Shown: piece by piece, positions 18,221-27,100 of the stretch
How the letters are laid out: each line of letters begins with the position of its first letter
Numbering within the stretch: position 1 is the first letter of the stretch
The notes under the pieces: model-generated
Databases searched by the model: none
The model's input: the letters and a program-made list of their open reading frames with translations, nothing else
Told to the model about the DNA's origin: nothing
Assembly: GCF_000718165.1 (NCBI RefSeq)
Contig: NZ_JOEY01000029.1
Span: 73,504-137,503 of the forward strand
Source: Streptomyces fulvoviolaceus
Lineage (GTDB): Bacteria > Actinomycetota > Actinomycetes > Streptomycetales > Streptomycetaceae
DNA length: 64,000 bases
Direction of reading: 5' to 3'
Made by a program: the position numbers and the translations under genes

Positions 18221-18826
18221 CTAGAGAGCAGGAAGGGATTCCCAACGGCGGCGCGCGCGGCGGTGGTCGAGCCAGAAGACGTAGTCGCGCAGGTACCGCT
18301 CCAGTCCGCCGTCGTCGATATGGGCCACGAAGTCCCGGTGGCCCTGGGCGGCGTCCTGGTAGTGGCCCCGGTACTCCGCCGTGCCGTTGAAGCCCCAGTC
18401 GCGGTGCGTGTCGGCGCCCCAGTCGGCCGCGATGGCCAGCGCCCACTCGCGGACCCGGCCGCGGTCGCGCCACCATGCGCGGACGGTGTCGGCGGTCCAG
18501 TGGTCGTCGCCGTCCCAGCCGTATCCCTCGTACAACTCCATGGTGGCCGCGGAGACCAACGCCTCGGTCTCCGTCTCGTTCGCGGGCTGGCGGTAGACGA
18601 ACTCCGACCCGAATCCGCCGCCCAGGTCGTCGTCGTAGCAGATGTGGTGCGGGGCGTCGTCGCGGCCCAGCATCATGGAGTCGGTGGCGGCGCCGTAGAA
18701 GGGGCCGGGGACGTTGCGCCAGTTCCTTTCCGTCCATACGCCGGAGAAGACGGGCCTTGTCGGAGACGTGGCGGTGACGAGGCGGCGGGCCGTGGGGAGC
18801 GGGTCCCAGTAGGGGTGGCGCGGCAC
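18221..18826 (-). CDS. Hypothetical protein (201 aa), downstream of a VOC protein
   Basis: Soluble, Trp- and Asp-rich, no recognised domain. Notable segments are VFSGVWTERNWRNVPGPFYGAATDSM, HHICYDDDLGGGFGSEFVYRQP and YRGHYQDAAQGHRDFVAHIDDGGLERYL. GTG 18826 begins 2 bp after the stop codon of the upstream VOC gene, so the pair is co-transcribed. Longer ORF readings upstream of this are out-of-frame overlap with the VOC gene. Confidence 0.65.
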   Translation of the reverse strand: MPRHPYWDPLPTARRLVTATSPTRPVFSGVWTERNWRNVPGPFYGAATDSMMLGRDDAPHHICYDDDLGGGFGSEFVYRQPANETETEALVSAATMELYEGYGWDGDDHWTADTVRAWWRDRGRVREWALAIAADWGADTHRDWGFNGTAEYRGHYQDAAQGHRDFVAHIDDGGLERYLRDYVFWLDHRRARRRWESLPAL

Positions 18827-18828
18827 GT

Positions 18829-19227
18829 TCAGTGGTCCACGTCCTGTGGATACCAGCGCAGTTCTACGGTGTTGCCGTCCGGGTCCTGCACGTAGACCGA
18901 CTGGGCCTCGCCTCGGGCGCCGAAGCGGCCGACCGGGCCTTCGAGCACGGTGAAGGTGCCGGAGGCGATGACCTCGTGCCAGTCGAGTGGCTCGACGACC
19001 AGGCAGATGTGGTCGACGTTCGACTCGGAGCGGGGGCGGTCGAGCAGGTCGATGATCGTGGTGGGCGTGACCCGCACGGACGGGAACGACACCTTGCCGG
19101 CCCGCCACTCGTCCACACGGACGGGCTCCAGGCCGAGGGGGCCGCAGTAGAACTCCAGGGCGCGTTCGACGTCCTGGACGTTGAGGACGAGGTGGTCGAA
19201 GTCCTTGACTCGCAGGTGGGGTGACAT
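18829..19227 (-). CDS. VOC-family (glyoxalase/dioxygenase superfamily) protein
   Basis: 132 residues in two beta-alpha-beta-beta-beta modules. Candidate metal ligands are His in KDFDHLVLNV, His in NVDHICLVVEP and Glu in GNTVELRWYP, as in single-chain VOC enzymes. The substrate cannot be told. It is first in a two-gene leftward unit. Confidence 0.87.
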   Translation of the reverse strand: MSPHLRVKDFDHLVLNVQDVERALEFYCGPLGLEPVRVDEWRAGKVSFPSVRVTPTTIIDLLDRPRSESNVDHICLVVEPLDWHEVIASGTFTVLEGPVGRFGARGEAQSVYVQDPDGNTVELRWYPQDVDH

Positions 19228-19308
19228 GGGGCTAGCTTCCTACGGCTCGGGGACGGAGGACGGCACCGGAGGGGTTTGTTCGGCTCGGGTGGGCGGTACG
19301 AGCGCGGT

Positions 19309-20169
19309 GTGAGTCGAGGGAACGGTGGCGGCAGGGAGCTTGAGCGCGTCCTGGGCGAGCTGCGGGCTCGTATTGGAGACGGCCGATATCCGCTGAACGG
19401 GATCCTGCCGAGCCAGCGTGAGCTTGCCGCGGAGTTCGATGTGTCCAGAGACACCGTCCAGCGGGTGCTCGGAGAGCTGAAGGCCGAAGGGTTGATCGCG
19501 ATCCGTCAGGGGGTCGGCGCGCGGGTGATCGGGGCGCGGGGGGTGCCTGAGCTGGGGAGCAGCGCGGAGCACGACCGCATCGTGACGCTCGGGACGGTCA
19601 TCTGTCGCGCCTTCGAGCGGGCGGAAGTGACCATGGACGTCTTCTCGCTGACGACGGAAGCCCTGGACGGGCACCTTCGGCTTCAGGCGGAGCGGATCCT
19701 TGCTCAGGAGATCGCTCCCCAGCGCATCGCCATACGGCTGCTGCTTCCCTCCGAGTCGCTTGAGACGCCGTACTGGCGGACCGAGGACGGTGCTCACGAC
19801 GATGGCCTCAGAGAGCGGATGCTGGGTGTCACGCGTCGGCACACCGCAGCGCTGCGTACTTTGCTGAGTGAGCTGGATGCCAGGGGACTTGTGCCCGAGG
19901 TGGACGTGGAGATCCGGCACGTACACATTGTGCCGATGTTCAAGCTGTACCTGGTCAACGGCGTTGAGGCGCTGTACGGCCCCTATCAGGTTCCCCAGCG
20001 GTCCATCGTGCTGGACGACGGCCGGGAGATCGAGGCGACTGACGTGTTCGGCCCGGGCGCAGGGCTCACGCTCCACGTCAAGGACCATCAACCCGACTCC
20101 CAGGGAACCGTGTTCGTGCAGAGCATGCAGGCGTGGTTCGACTCCATCTGGGAGGTCCTTGCGCGCTGA
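19309..20169 (+). CDS. GntR-type winged-helix regulator with a ~200-residue effector domain
   Basis: 286 residues. A GntR DNA-binding domain occupies residues ~8-75 (RYPLNGILPSQRELAAEFDVSRDTVQRVLGELKAEGLI). The remainder is neither an FCD, UTRA nor aminotransferase domain. It contains ALDGHLRLQAERIL, IRLLLPSESLETPYW and VEIRHVHIVPMFKLYLVNGVEALYGPY, resembling phospholipase-D-like/phosphatidylserine synthase-type effector segments of some Streptomyces regulators. The start is uncertain (GTG 19309, or TTG 19276 with GGAGGGG too close). Confidence 0.75.
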   Translation: MSRGNGGGRELERVLGELRARIGDGRYPLNGILPSQRELAAEFDVSRDTVQRVLGELKAEGLIAIRQGVGARVIGARGVPELGSSAEHDRIVTLGTVICRAFERAEVTMDVFSLTTEALDGHLRLQAERILAQEIAPQRIAIRLLLPSESLETPYWRTEDGAHDDGLRERMLGVTRRHTAALRTLLSELDARGLVPEVDVEIRHVHIVPMFKLYLVNGVEALYGPYQVPQRSIVLDDGREIEATDVFGPGAGLTLHVKDHQPDSQGTVFVQSMQAWFDSIWEVLAR

Positions 20170-20180
20170 CTGCTCCTCGA

Positions 20181-20792
20181 TCAGCAGGCTGCGCCCACCA
20201 CCGGCCGGGTCAGCAGGGGAGAGTCGAGCCAAGTGGTGGGCGTGGCCGTTGCCGTCGTCGGGGAAAGGGGGGTCGTCGGTGTCGTCTCGGTGGACGTCGT
20301 GTTCGGGGTGGTCGGCGTCGTGCGGTTCTTGCGGCTGCCCGCGAACACGAACATCCGCAGGACCAGGAAGCGGCCTATGCCGGCCAGGCCCGACGCGCTG
20401 AGGTAGACCGCCTGTTCCGTGAGCATGCTGGGCGAGGACTGGACCGCGTGGAGGATGAACATCGCGGCGCAGGTCACGACGTAGGCGGCGGTGGCCGAGC
20501 CCGCGGACTGGAGGTGTCGGCGCAGGCCGGGGCGGCGGCCGGTGCCGAAGGTGAAGAGGGCGTGCAGCTCGGTGCACAGGATGGTGGAGGCGACGGTGAT
20601 CACCGCGTTCGCGACCGCCCAGGGCATCGCCAGCGCCACCAACGGTACGGCGGCGCTGGAGAGGACGCCGACACCGCCACCGCAGATGACGAAGCGGATG
20701 AAGGAGGCGACCGGCCCCGGGGCCGCACCGTCCGTGCGTCGCGTCTCGCGAGCCGGCTGCGGCTGCGGCTTCGACGTGAGGAGCGACTCCAT
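20181..20792 (-). CDS. GtrA-family membrane protein
   Basis: 203 residues with four hydrophobic segments (FVICGGGVGVLSSA, WAVANAVITVASTILCTEL, ATAAYVVTCAAMFIL, and VYLSASGLAGIGRFLVLRMFVF) in the GtrA pattern, then a Thr/Pro-rich cytosolic tail. GtrA proteins are thought to flip or position polyprenyl-linked sugars. A second GtrA domain occurs fused to a glycosyltransferase at 25580-27100. GGAAGG precedes the ATG. Three 11-bp direct repeats lie 59-86 bp upstream. Confidence 0.82.
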   Translation of the reverse strand: MESLLTSKPQPQPARETRRTDGAAPGPVASFIRFVICGGGVGVLSSAAVPLVALAMPWAVANAVITVASTILCTELHALFTFGTGRRPGLRRHLQSAGSATAAYVVTCAAMFILHAVQSSPSMLTEQAVYLSASGLAGIGRFLVLRMFVFAGSRKNRTTPTTPNTTSTETTPTTPLSPTTATATPTTWLDSPLLTRPVVGAAC

Positions 20793-20850
20793 GGTGGTTT
20801 CCTTCCGGGCGGTCTCGAACTTCTTGGATCCAGAGCTGACACCGACCGAG

Positions 20851-20878
20851 CTTCAGTGGGGCTTCAGTCGAACTTCAG
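20851..20878 (-). promoter_or_regulatory. Three 11-bp-spaced direct repeats (CTGAAG on minus strand)
   Basis: CTTCAG on the plus strand occurs at 20851, 20862 and 20873, exactly one helical turn apart. This is the layout of binding sites for OmpR-family response regulators. They lie upstream of the leftward gtrA-like gene. Confidence 0.5.
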
Positions 20879-21035
20879 CCGGGATCAGCTCCCGGATCAG
20901 CCGAGATCAACGATGCCGTCGGGCGGGCCGCGGAACGATGGAGCGCCCTCCCGAAACCGAGGTAGGGCTGGCTACACCCTCAAGGGGTGGGTCACCCCCG
21001 AGGACAGGCCGGCGACGCCGGGGACAATCGCTTCC

Positions 21036-21643
21036 GTGGAGGCGGCGGAGCGGTTCGTGAACGCGGCGGGGGACGGCGAACCGGCCGTCGTGGAACGGAT
21101 GTTGGGGGACGGCGTCGACGCCGACGCGGACGACATCCACCGGCGTACGGCCCTGGCGGCGGCCGTGCGCGCGGGGCACGCCGGGGTGGTGGGCCCGCTC
21201 CTCGACGCGGGGCGGATCCGCGGCAGCGGGTGGGCGAGTACGGGGAGATGACCTCGTTGTCCTGCGCGGCGCTCCACGGGCACACCGGGGTTCTCGAAGC
21301 CCTCCTCGACCGTGGCGTCCACCCGGACGAGCGGGACCGGCTGCGTCAGGTGCCCCTGGTGCCGGCGGCGACCGGGACGGCGGAGGGGCAACCGGCCGCC
21401 GTGGAACTGCTGTTGGACCGTGGGGCCGACCTCGAGGCGGAGCTGAACCGCGGGACCGCGCTGGAGTGGGCGGCCTGTTTCGGGTACGGGGGAATGGTGC
21501 GGTACCTGGTGGGGCGGGGGGCCGTCGTACGGCCCACGCTCCTCCCCCACCTCCGCCGGCATGCCGAGGAGCGTGTCGGGCGTCGGCAGGCGTACGGGGA
21601 CATCGCCGCCGTACTGCAGACAGCGGCCGGCTCCGGGAGCTGA
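21036..21643 (+). pseudogene. Frameshifted ankyrin-repeat gene
   Basis: Two overlapping frames together encode one ankyrin-repeat protein. Frame one from GTG 21036 gives VEAAERFVNAAGDGEPAVV and RRTALAAAVRAGHAGVVGPLLDAG, then runs off to a stop at 21251. Frame two resumes with the expected ADPRQRVGEYGEMTSLSCAALHGH and continues through GVLEALLDRG, AAVELLLDRGADLEAEL and GTALEWAACFGYGGMVRYLVGRG to 21643. Adding one G to the run at 21209-21212 restores a single ~203-residue reading frame. Either a recent mutation or a sequencing error. Confidence 0.75.
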
Positions 21644-21668
21644 AGCCGCCGTTGTCAGTGGTGCCCTC

Positions 21669-21682
21669 TAATCTCGTGAGGG
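21669..21682 (+). promoter_or_regulatory. Possible leaderless promoter for the DUF2797 gene
   Basis: -10-like TAATCT at 21669-21674 followed by 8 nt and the ATG. Confidence 0.35.
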
Positions 21683-22558
21683 ATGGCACAGGCGTGGAAG
21701 TGCTCGGGGCTGCGATGGTCGGCGGACGGCCCCGTGCTGGTGTGGGACGGCGGGCGGCGCAGTGCGCTGACCTGGGGGAAGCGGGTGGCCTTCGGGGTCG
21801 CGGAAGGGGGTGTGCGGACGTGTGTGGGAGCGCGGGGGCATGCGTGTCCGGTGCGGGCGGCGGTGTCGGGGCGGAGCACGGGGGCGCGGTGCGAGGAGTG
21901 CGGGCGGCTGGACCGGGCGCACTCCGTGGCCGCGGACACGATCGCGGACGATCCTCGGCCCTACCGCGTATATCTGGCGTGGTTCGGGCCGGGGATGGTG
22001 AAAGTCGGGATCACCGCCGAAGAGCGGGGTTCCGCCCGGCTGCTTGAACAGGGCGCCGTCTGCTTCACCTGGCTCGGCACCGGCCCCCTCATGGCCGCGC
22101 GCCGCACCGAGGAGCTGCTGCGGGCCGCCCTCGGGGTGCCCGACCGGATTCCCTACGGCGACAAGCGGGCGGTGCGGTCCGCGTTGCCGGCGTCGGCGGC
22201 GGAGCGGGCGGCCGAGATCGCGGAATTGCATGAGCGGGCGGTGGCACTGGGCAGGTGGCCCGAGTCGCTGGAGCAGGCGCCGTACGGACCGGTCGATCAC
22301 GTCGAGGTCTTCGGGCTCGCCGGGCTGCCCACCGCCGTCGGCGCGGTGAGCGAGCTCGTCGCGGGCGGTGCGGTCGGGGGACGACTGGTGGCGGCCGCGG
22401 GGCCCGACCTGCACCTGGAGACGGACGGCAAGGGGGTCGTCGTACTGGACACACGGTTGATGACCGGGTGGGAGCTGGTTCCTGCCGGCAACGCCGAAAT
22501 CTCCGTGCCCATACGGGAGTTCAAGGGGGCGACAGGGGTCCAGGACGGGTTGTTCTGA
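21683..22558 (+). CDS. DUF2797 protein
   Basis: 291 residues matching the DUF2797 family. An N-terminal part carries cysteines in CVGARGHACPVR and ARCEECGRLDRAH, a possible zinc site. A central module YLAWFGPGMVKVGITAEERGSARLLEQGA has the look of a GIY-YIG-like fold (Tyr, Lys-Val-Gly-Ile-Thr, Arg). A C-terminal beta domain follows. The function is not established. Confidence 0.8.
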   Translation: MAQAWKCSGLRWSADGPVLVWDGGRRSALTWGKRVAFGVAEGGVRTCVGARGHACPVRAAVSGRSTGARCEECGRLDRAHSVAADTIADDPRPYRVYLAWFGPGMVKVGITAEERGSARLLEQGAVCFTWLGTGPLMAARRTEELLRAALGVPDRIPYGDKRAVRSALPASAAERAAEIAELHERAVALGRWPESLEQAPYGPVDHVEVFGLAGLPTAVGAVSELVAGGAVGGRLVAAAGPDLHLETDGKGVVVLDTRLMTGWELVPAGNAEISVPIREFKGATGVQDGLF

Positions 22559-22660
22559 TGCACCGGACGGAGGGGGAACGGTCAAGAGTTGGATCCCTTA
22601 AGGATCCCTTTCGGTAAGTGGTCTGGACGGTGTGTGGCTGCTGAGTCGATCGTGGGTGAC

Positions 22661-23044
22661 ATGAGTGATCGCCGTATCGCACCTGTCGCCGCCCATGAAC
22701 CTCCGTACTACGCCGTCGTCTTCACCTCCGTGCGCGCCGAGCACGACGAGGGAGACGGCGGAGACGACGGAGACGACGGGTACGCCGACACCGCCGCGCG
22801 CATGGGGGAGCTCGTGCAGCGGATCCCCGGGTTTCTCGGTGAGGACTCGGCGCGTACGCCCGGTGGGCTGTCCGTCACCATCGCCTACTTCCGGGACCTG
22901 GCCGGGATAGAGGCGTGGCGGGGGGACGCGGAGCACCGGGCTGCCAAGGCGTACGGGCGGGAGCACTGGTACGAGCGGTACTCGCTGCACATCGCCAAGG
23001 TGGAGCACAGTCGCAGCTATGAGCGTGCGGAGGCCGGGCCGTGA
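22661..23044 (+). CDS. Antibiotic-biosynthesis-monooxygenase (ABM)-fold protein
   Basis: 127 residues, a dimeric ferredoxin-like ABM domain: YYAVVFTSVR, AARMGELVQRIPGFLGEDSAR, VTIAYFRDLAGIEAWRGDAEHRAAKAYGREHWYERYSLHIAKVEH. Stress-linked or heme/quinol-oxygenase-like members exist; no specific activity can be assigned. The acidic insert EHDEGDGGDDGDDGYAD is unusual. ATG 22661 is chosen; the Shine-Dalgarno is weak. Confidence 0.75.
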   Translation: MSDRRIAPVAAHEPPYYAVVFTSVRAEHDEGDGGDDGDDGYADTAARMGELVQRIPGFLGEDSARTPGGLSVTIAYFRDLAGIEAWRGDAEHRAAKAYGREHWYERYSLHIAKVEHSRSYERAEAGP

Positions 23045-23126
23045 GTCGACCCAGGGCCCGACCCAGGGCCCGACCTGCTCGGACGTCCCGTCCGTCCCAC
23101 CGAACAAGGAGTTCCCCAGGGACTCC

Positions 23127-23153
23127 CTGAGAGTCTCCTGTGCGTTTCTCAGG
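23127..23153 (+). promoter_or_regulatory. Inverted repeat upstream of the two-component operon
   Basis: CCTGAGA ... TCTCAGG with a 13-nt spacer, in an AT-richer stretch about 45 bp before the response-regulator start. A candidate autoregulatory or promoter element. Confidence 0.35.
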
Positions 23154-23196
23154 AAAATCACAGATTTCCGAAAGGGTGTTCTCAGGGGACCCCGAC

Positions 23197-23949
23197 ATGG
23201 TGTTCACCATGACCACGACCTCGCCCCAGGGGCGCACCGAACTGCTGAGGCCGGACGGGAGCCCCGTCCGCGTGCTTGTGGTGGACGACGAGCTGTCGAT
23301 CACCGAACTGCTGTCCATGGCCCTCCGCTATGAGGGCTGGCAGATCCGTAGCGCGGGGGACGGCCAGGGTGCCGTCCAGACCGCGCGTGAGTTCCGGCCC
23401 GACGCCGTCGTCCTGGACATGATGCTGCCCGACATGGACGGTCTCGCCGTCCTGGGTCGGCTGCGCCGTGACCTCCCGGACGTCCCCGTCCTCTTCCTCA
23501 CCGCCAAGGACGCCGTCGAGGACCGTATCGCCGGCCTCACCGCCGGTGGCGACGACTACGTCACCAAGCCGTTCAGCCTCGAGGAAGTCGTCGCGCGACT
23601 GCGCGGGCTCATCCGCCGCTCCGGTGCCGCCGACCGCCGCTCCGACTCCGTGCTCGTCGTCGGTGACCTCACTCTCGACGAGGACAGCCACGAGGTCTCG
23701 CGGGCCGGGGAGGGCATCCACCTCACCGCGACCGAGTTTGAGCTTCTGCGCTTCCTCATGCGTAATCCTCGGCGAGTGCTCAGCAAGGCTCAGATCCTCG
23801 ACCGCGTGTGGTCGTACGACTTCGGAGGGCAGGCCAATGTCGTCGAGCTCTACATCTCGTACCTGCGCCGCAAGATCGACGCGGGTCGTGAGCCGATGAT
23901 CCACACCCGGCGTGGTGCCGGCTACCTGATCAAGCCCGCGGCCTCATGA
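23197..23949 (+). CDS. OmpR/PhoB-family response regulator
   Basis: 250 residues. The receiver has the acidic pair VVDDE, phospho-acceptor Asp74 in VVLDMMLPD, Thr in FLTAK and Lys in YVTKPFS. The C-terminal winged helix ends in VVELYISYLRRKIDAG and IHTRRGAGYLIKP. It is closest in feel to mycobacterial PhoP/TcrX-type regulators. GGGGAC precedes ATG 23197; ATG 23209 is possible. It overlaps the kinase gene by 4 nt (ATGA), so the two form a cognate pair. Confidence 0.93.
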   Translation: MVFTMTTTSPQGRTELLRPDGSPVRVLVVDDELSITELLSMALRYEGWQIRSAGDGQGAVQTAREFRPDAVVLDMMLPDMDGLAVLGRLRRDLPDVPVLFLTAKDAVEDRIAGLTAGGDDYVTKPFSLEEVVARLRGLIRRSGAADRRSDSVLVVGDLTLDEDSHEVSRAGEGIHLTATEFELLRFLMRNPRRVLSKAQILDRVWSYDFGGQANVVELYISYLRRKIDAGREPMIHTRRGAGYLIKPAAS

Positions 23950-25565
23950 GCGGGCGACGACGGCCGCGCAAGCAGACGCGCGCGGGTAAGCCCCGCACCC
24001 TGCGGACGCGGCTCGTCGTCGCGTCCGTGGTGCTGATCGCGGTGGTCTGTGCGGTGATCGGCACCGTGACGACACTGGCGTTGCGGTCGCATCTGTACGA
24101 GCAGCTGGAAGGCAAGCTGAACGAGGTCTCGGCGCGGGTGGCGCCACGCGACGACTTCAAGCAGCCGCCCGCCGCCGGGGCCGGTGGTGGAGACACCGAC
24201 CAGAGCAGTGCGGCCAAGGACAAAGCGGCCACCCCTGCCACCTTCGTCACGGGCCCGGGGCCGGACGGCACGGTCGCGGCCAAGGTGGAGAAGGGCAAGA
24301 TCACCGACGCCAAGCGCGGTGACAAGTCCAGCGACTACCAGATGACGGCCGTGGAGCTCACGGACGCCCAGCTCACGGTGCTCAACGACGTCCCCAAGGA
24401 TCAGAAAGAGCACAGGGTCGAGCTCCCCGGCATCGGCAACTACCTCGTCCGGTATGCCACCAACGACACCTCCGCCTACTACGTCGCCATCCCCACCGCG
24501 GACGTCGACGCCACCATCGACACCCTGATCCTCGTCGAGGTCAGCGTCACCGCCGCCGGTCTCGGCGCCGCCGTCATCGCCGGCTACGTGCTGGTCGGCC
24601 TTGCCACCCGCCCCCTCCGCCGGGTCGCCGCCACGGCGACCCGCGTCTCCGAACTCCCCCTCCACACCGGCGAGGTCAACCTCAGCGAGCGGGTGCCCGA
24701 GTCCGAGACCGACCCGCACACCGAGGTCGGCCAGGTCGGCGCCGCGCTCAACCGCATGCTGGACCACGTCCACGGCGCCCTGCACTCCCGCCAGCAGAGC
24801 GAGATGCGGGTACGGCAGTTCGTCGCCGACGCCAGCCATGAACTCAGGACCCCCCTCGCCTCCATCCGGGGGTACGCCGAGCTCACCAGACGCGGCAGAG
24901 AGGACGTCGGCCCCGACACCCGGCACGCTCTCGGCCGTATCGAGTCCGAGGCGGGCCGGATGACGTTGCTCGTCGAGGACCTGCTGCTGCTCGCGCGTCT
25001 GGACGCCGGGCGGCCGCTGCAGTTCGAGCAGACCGACCTCATCCCGCTCGTCGTGGACACCATCAGCGACGCCCGCGCGGCCGGCATGGAGCACAACTGG
25101 CGGCTCGACCTGCCCGACGAACCGGCCATCGTCTCCGGGGACGCGGCCCGGCTCCAGCAGGTGCTCATCAACCTGCTCGGCAACGCCCGCAAGCACACCC
25201 CGCCCGGTACGACCGTCACCGCACGTGTACAGCGGCGCGGTCCCTGGATGTGCGTGGACGTCGAGGACAACGGCCAGGGCATCCCTGACGATTTGCTTCC
25301 GCACGTCTTCGAACGGTTCGCGCGCGGCGATTCCTCGCGCTCCCGTGCCTCCGGCTCGACGGGCCTCGGCCTGGCGATCGTTCAGGCCGTCGCGACCGCG
25401 CACGGCGGTGCCGTGACCGTCGACAGCGTTCCCGGACGCACGGTCTTTACCGTGCACTTGCCCGCTGTTGGCCCGCAGTTGCCCCACCCGGCCCCCGAAA
25501 CGAATTGGCAATCGTACTCACAGGCACAGCACAGCGCTGCCATATGGGTGCAACAGGGCGCTTGA
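23946..25565 (+). CDS. Membrane sensor histidine kinase (HAMP, HisKA, HATPase)
   Basis: 539 residues: TM1 (~21-46), an extracellular sensor region of ~140 residues with a Lys/Asp-rich insert, TM2 (~193-217), HAMP, the dimerisation box ASHELRTPLASIRGY with phospho-acceptor His298, N-box VLINLLGNARKH, and G-boxes VEDNGQGIPDD and GSTGLGLAIVQAVATAHGG. All catalytic motifs are intact. It is the partner of the upstream regulator. The next gene's start lies 14 nt after this stop, which places the glycosyltransferases in the same transcription unit. Confidence 0.93.
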   Translation: MSGRRRPRKQTRAGKPRTLRTRLVVASVVLIAVVCAVIGTVTTLALRSHLYEQLEGKLNEVSARVAPRDDFKQPPAAGAGGGDTDQSSAAKDKAATPATFVTGPGPDGTVAAKVEKGKITDAKRGDKSSDYQMTAVELTDAQLTVLNDVPKDQKEHRVELPGIGNYLVRYATNDTSAYYVAIPTADVDATIDTLILVEVSVTAAGLGAAVIAGYVLVGLATRPLRRVAATATRVSELPLHTGEVNLSERVPESETDPHTEVGQVGAALNRMLDHVHGALHSRQQSEMRVRQFVADASHELRTPLASIRGYAELTRRGREDVGPDTRHALGRIESEAGRMTLLVEDLLLLARLDAGRPLQFEQTDLIPLVVDTISDARAAGMEHNWRLDLPDEPAIVSGDAARLQQVLINLLGNARKHTPPGTTVTARVQRRGPWMCVDVEDNGQGIPDDLLPHVFERFARGDSSRSRASGSTGLGLAIVQAVATAHGGAVTVDSVPGRTVFTVHLPAVGPQLPHPAPETNWQSYSQAQHSAAIWVQQGA

Positions 25566-25579
25566 CCAGAGTCGATGTC

Positions 25580-27100
25580 ATGCGAACCGACCTTTCTCCC
25601 GGCAACTTGCCGGCGCGGGAGCACCTCCCGGCCGGAGACGCCGGTACGCCTGTCCTGGACGTAGTGATCCCCGTCTACAACGAGGAGAAGGACCTCCAGC
25701 CGTGTGTGCTGAGACTGCACGAGCACCTCAAGCGCACGTTCCCGTACGCGTTCCGCATCACGATCGCGGACAACGCGTCGACGGACACCACTCCCCTGGT
25801 GTCCCAGCGGCTGGAGGCGGAGATCCCCGAGGTGAAGGCCTTCCGGCTGGAGCAGAAGGGTCGCGGCCGGGCGCTGCGGACCGTCTGGTCCGCCTCGGAC
25901 GCCCCGGTCCTCGCGTACATGGACGTCGACCTGTCCACCGACCTCAACGCGCTGCTGCCGCTGGTGGCGCCGCTGATCTCCGGTCACTCCGACCTGGCGA
26001 TCGGTTCCCGGCTGGCCCGCAGCTCCCGCGTGGTGCGCGGGCCGAAGCGCGAGTTCATCAGCCGGGCCTACAACCTCATCCTGCGCGGCTCGCTGCAGGC
26101 CCGCTTCTCGGACGCGCAGTGCGGCTTCAAGGCGATCCGCCGTGACGTGGCCCAGGTGCTGCTGCCGATGGTCGAGGACACCGACTGGTTCTTCGACACC
26201 GAGATGCTGGTGATCGCCGAGCGCGCGGGGCTCCGTATCCACGAGGTGCCCGTCGACTGGGTCGACGACCCGGACTCCACCGTTCACATCGTGAAGACCG
26301 CGACCGAGGACCTCAAGGGGGTGTGGCGCGTGGGCAAGGCCCTGGCCTCCGGTTCGCTGCCGCTGGACCGGATCACCCGTCCCTTCGGCGACGATCCGCG
26401 CGACCGCGAGATCAAGGACGTACCGAAGGGGCTGGCCCGCCAGCTCGTCGGCTTCTGTGTCGTCGGCGGTCTGTCCACCCTGTTCTACCTGGTGCTCTAC
26501 AGCGCCTTCCGCGGCTTCTCCGGCGCGCAGATCGCCAACGCGCTCGCGCTGCTGGTCTCGGCGGTCGCCAACACGGCCGCCAACCGACGACTGACCTTCG
26601 GGGTGCGCGGCCGGGGCAGCGCCGTCAAGCACCAGGCGCAGGGCCTGGTCGTCTTCGGTATCGGCCTCGCGCTGACCAGCGGTTCGCTCGCCGCGCTGAA
26701 CGCGGCCAGCAGCGACCCCGCGCACTCCACCGAACTGGCGGTGCTCATCGCCGCCAACCTCGCGGCGACGGTGCTGCGCTTCCTGCTCTTCCGGGCCTGG
26801 GTGTTCCCCGACCGGCGCGACGACCAGCCGTCGACCGTCGTCGCCGGCAACAACCTCTCGTCGCCCACCTACTCGACCAGGACACAGCAGCAGCACGGCA
26901 ACCAGCCGCTGCCGCAGCGTCCGATGGTCAACCAGTACGCCACGGGGCCCGGTGCCTCGTACGAGACGACGCAGTTCGATTCGGCCCAGTTCGATACGAC
27001 CCAGTTCCGCGCCGGTGAAGCCGCGGACCGCACGTGGGCGGACGCCACCATGCAGCTGCAGCCGGTGCGCCCGACCGACACCGATCCGAGGGACTCCTGA
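25580..27100 (+). CDS. GT2 glycosyltransferase fused to GtrA membrane domain
   Basis: 506 residues. Residues ~20-265 form a dolichol-phosphate-mannose-synthase-like GT2 domain: VVIPVYNEEKDL, ADNASTDTT, YMDVDLSTDLNA (DxD-type), GSRLARSSRVVRG and QCGFKAIRRD. Residues ~305-430 form a GtrA domain with four TM helices (FCVVGGLSTLFYLV ... RFLLFRAWVFP). The remaining tail is Gln/Thr-rich. It probably makes a polyprenyl-phosphate sugar and helps pass it across the membrane to the adjacent GT39 enzyme. Its stop overlaps the next ATG (TGATG). Confidence 0.9.
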   Translation: MRTDLSPGNLPAREHLPAGDAGTPVLDVVIPVYNEEKDLQPCVLRLHEHLKRTFPYAFRITIADNASTDTTPLVSQRLEAEIPEVKAFRLEQKGRGRALRTVWSASDAPVLAYMDVDLSTDLNALLPLVAPLISGHSDLAIGSRLARSSRVVRGPKREFISRAYNLILRGSLQARFSDAQCGFKAIRRDVAQVLLPMVEDTDWFFDTEMLVIAERAGLRIHEVPVDWVDDPDSTVHIVKTATEDLKGVWRVGKALASGSLPLDRITRPFGDDPRDREIKDVPKGLARQLVGFCVVGGLSTLFYLVLYSAFRGFSGAQIANALALLVSAVANTAANRRLTFGVRGRGSAVKHQAQGLVVFGIGLALTSGSLAALNAASSDPAHSTELAVLIAANLAATVLRFLLFRAWVFPDRRDDQPSTVVAGNNLSSPTYSTRTQQQHGNQPLPQRPMVNQYATGPGASYETTQFDSAQFDTTQFRAGEAADRTWADATMQLQPVRPTDTDPRDS

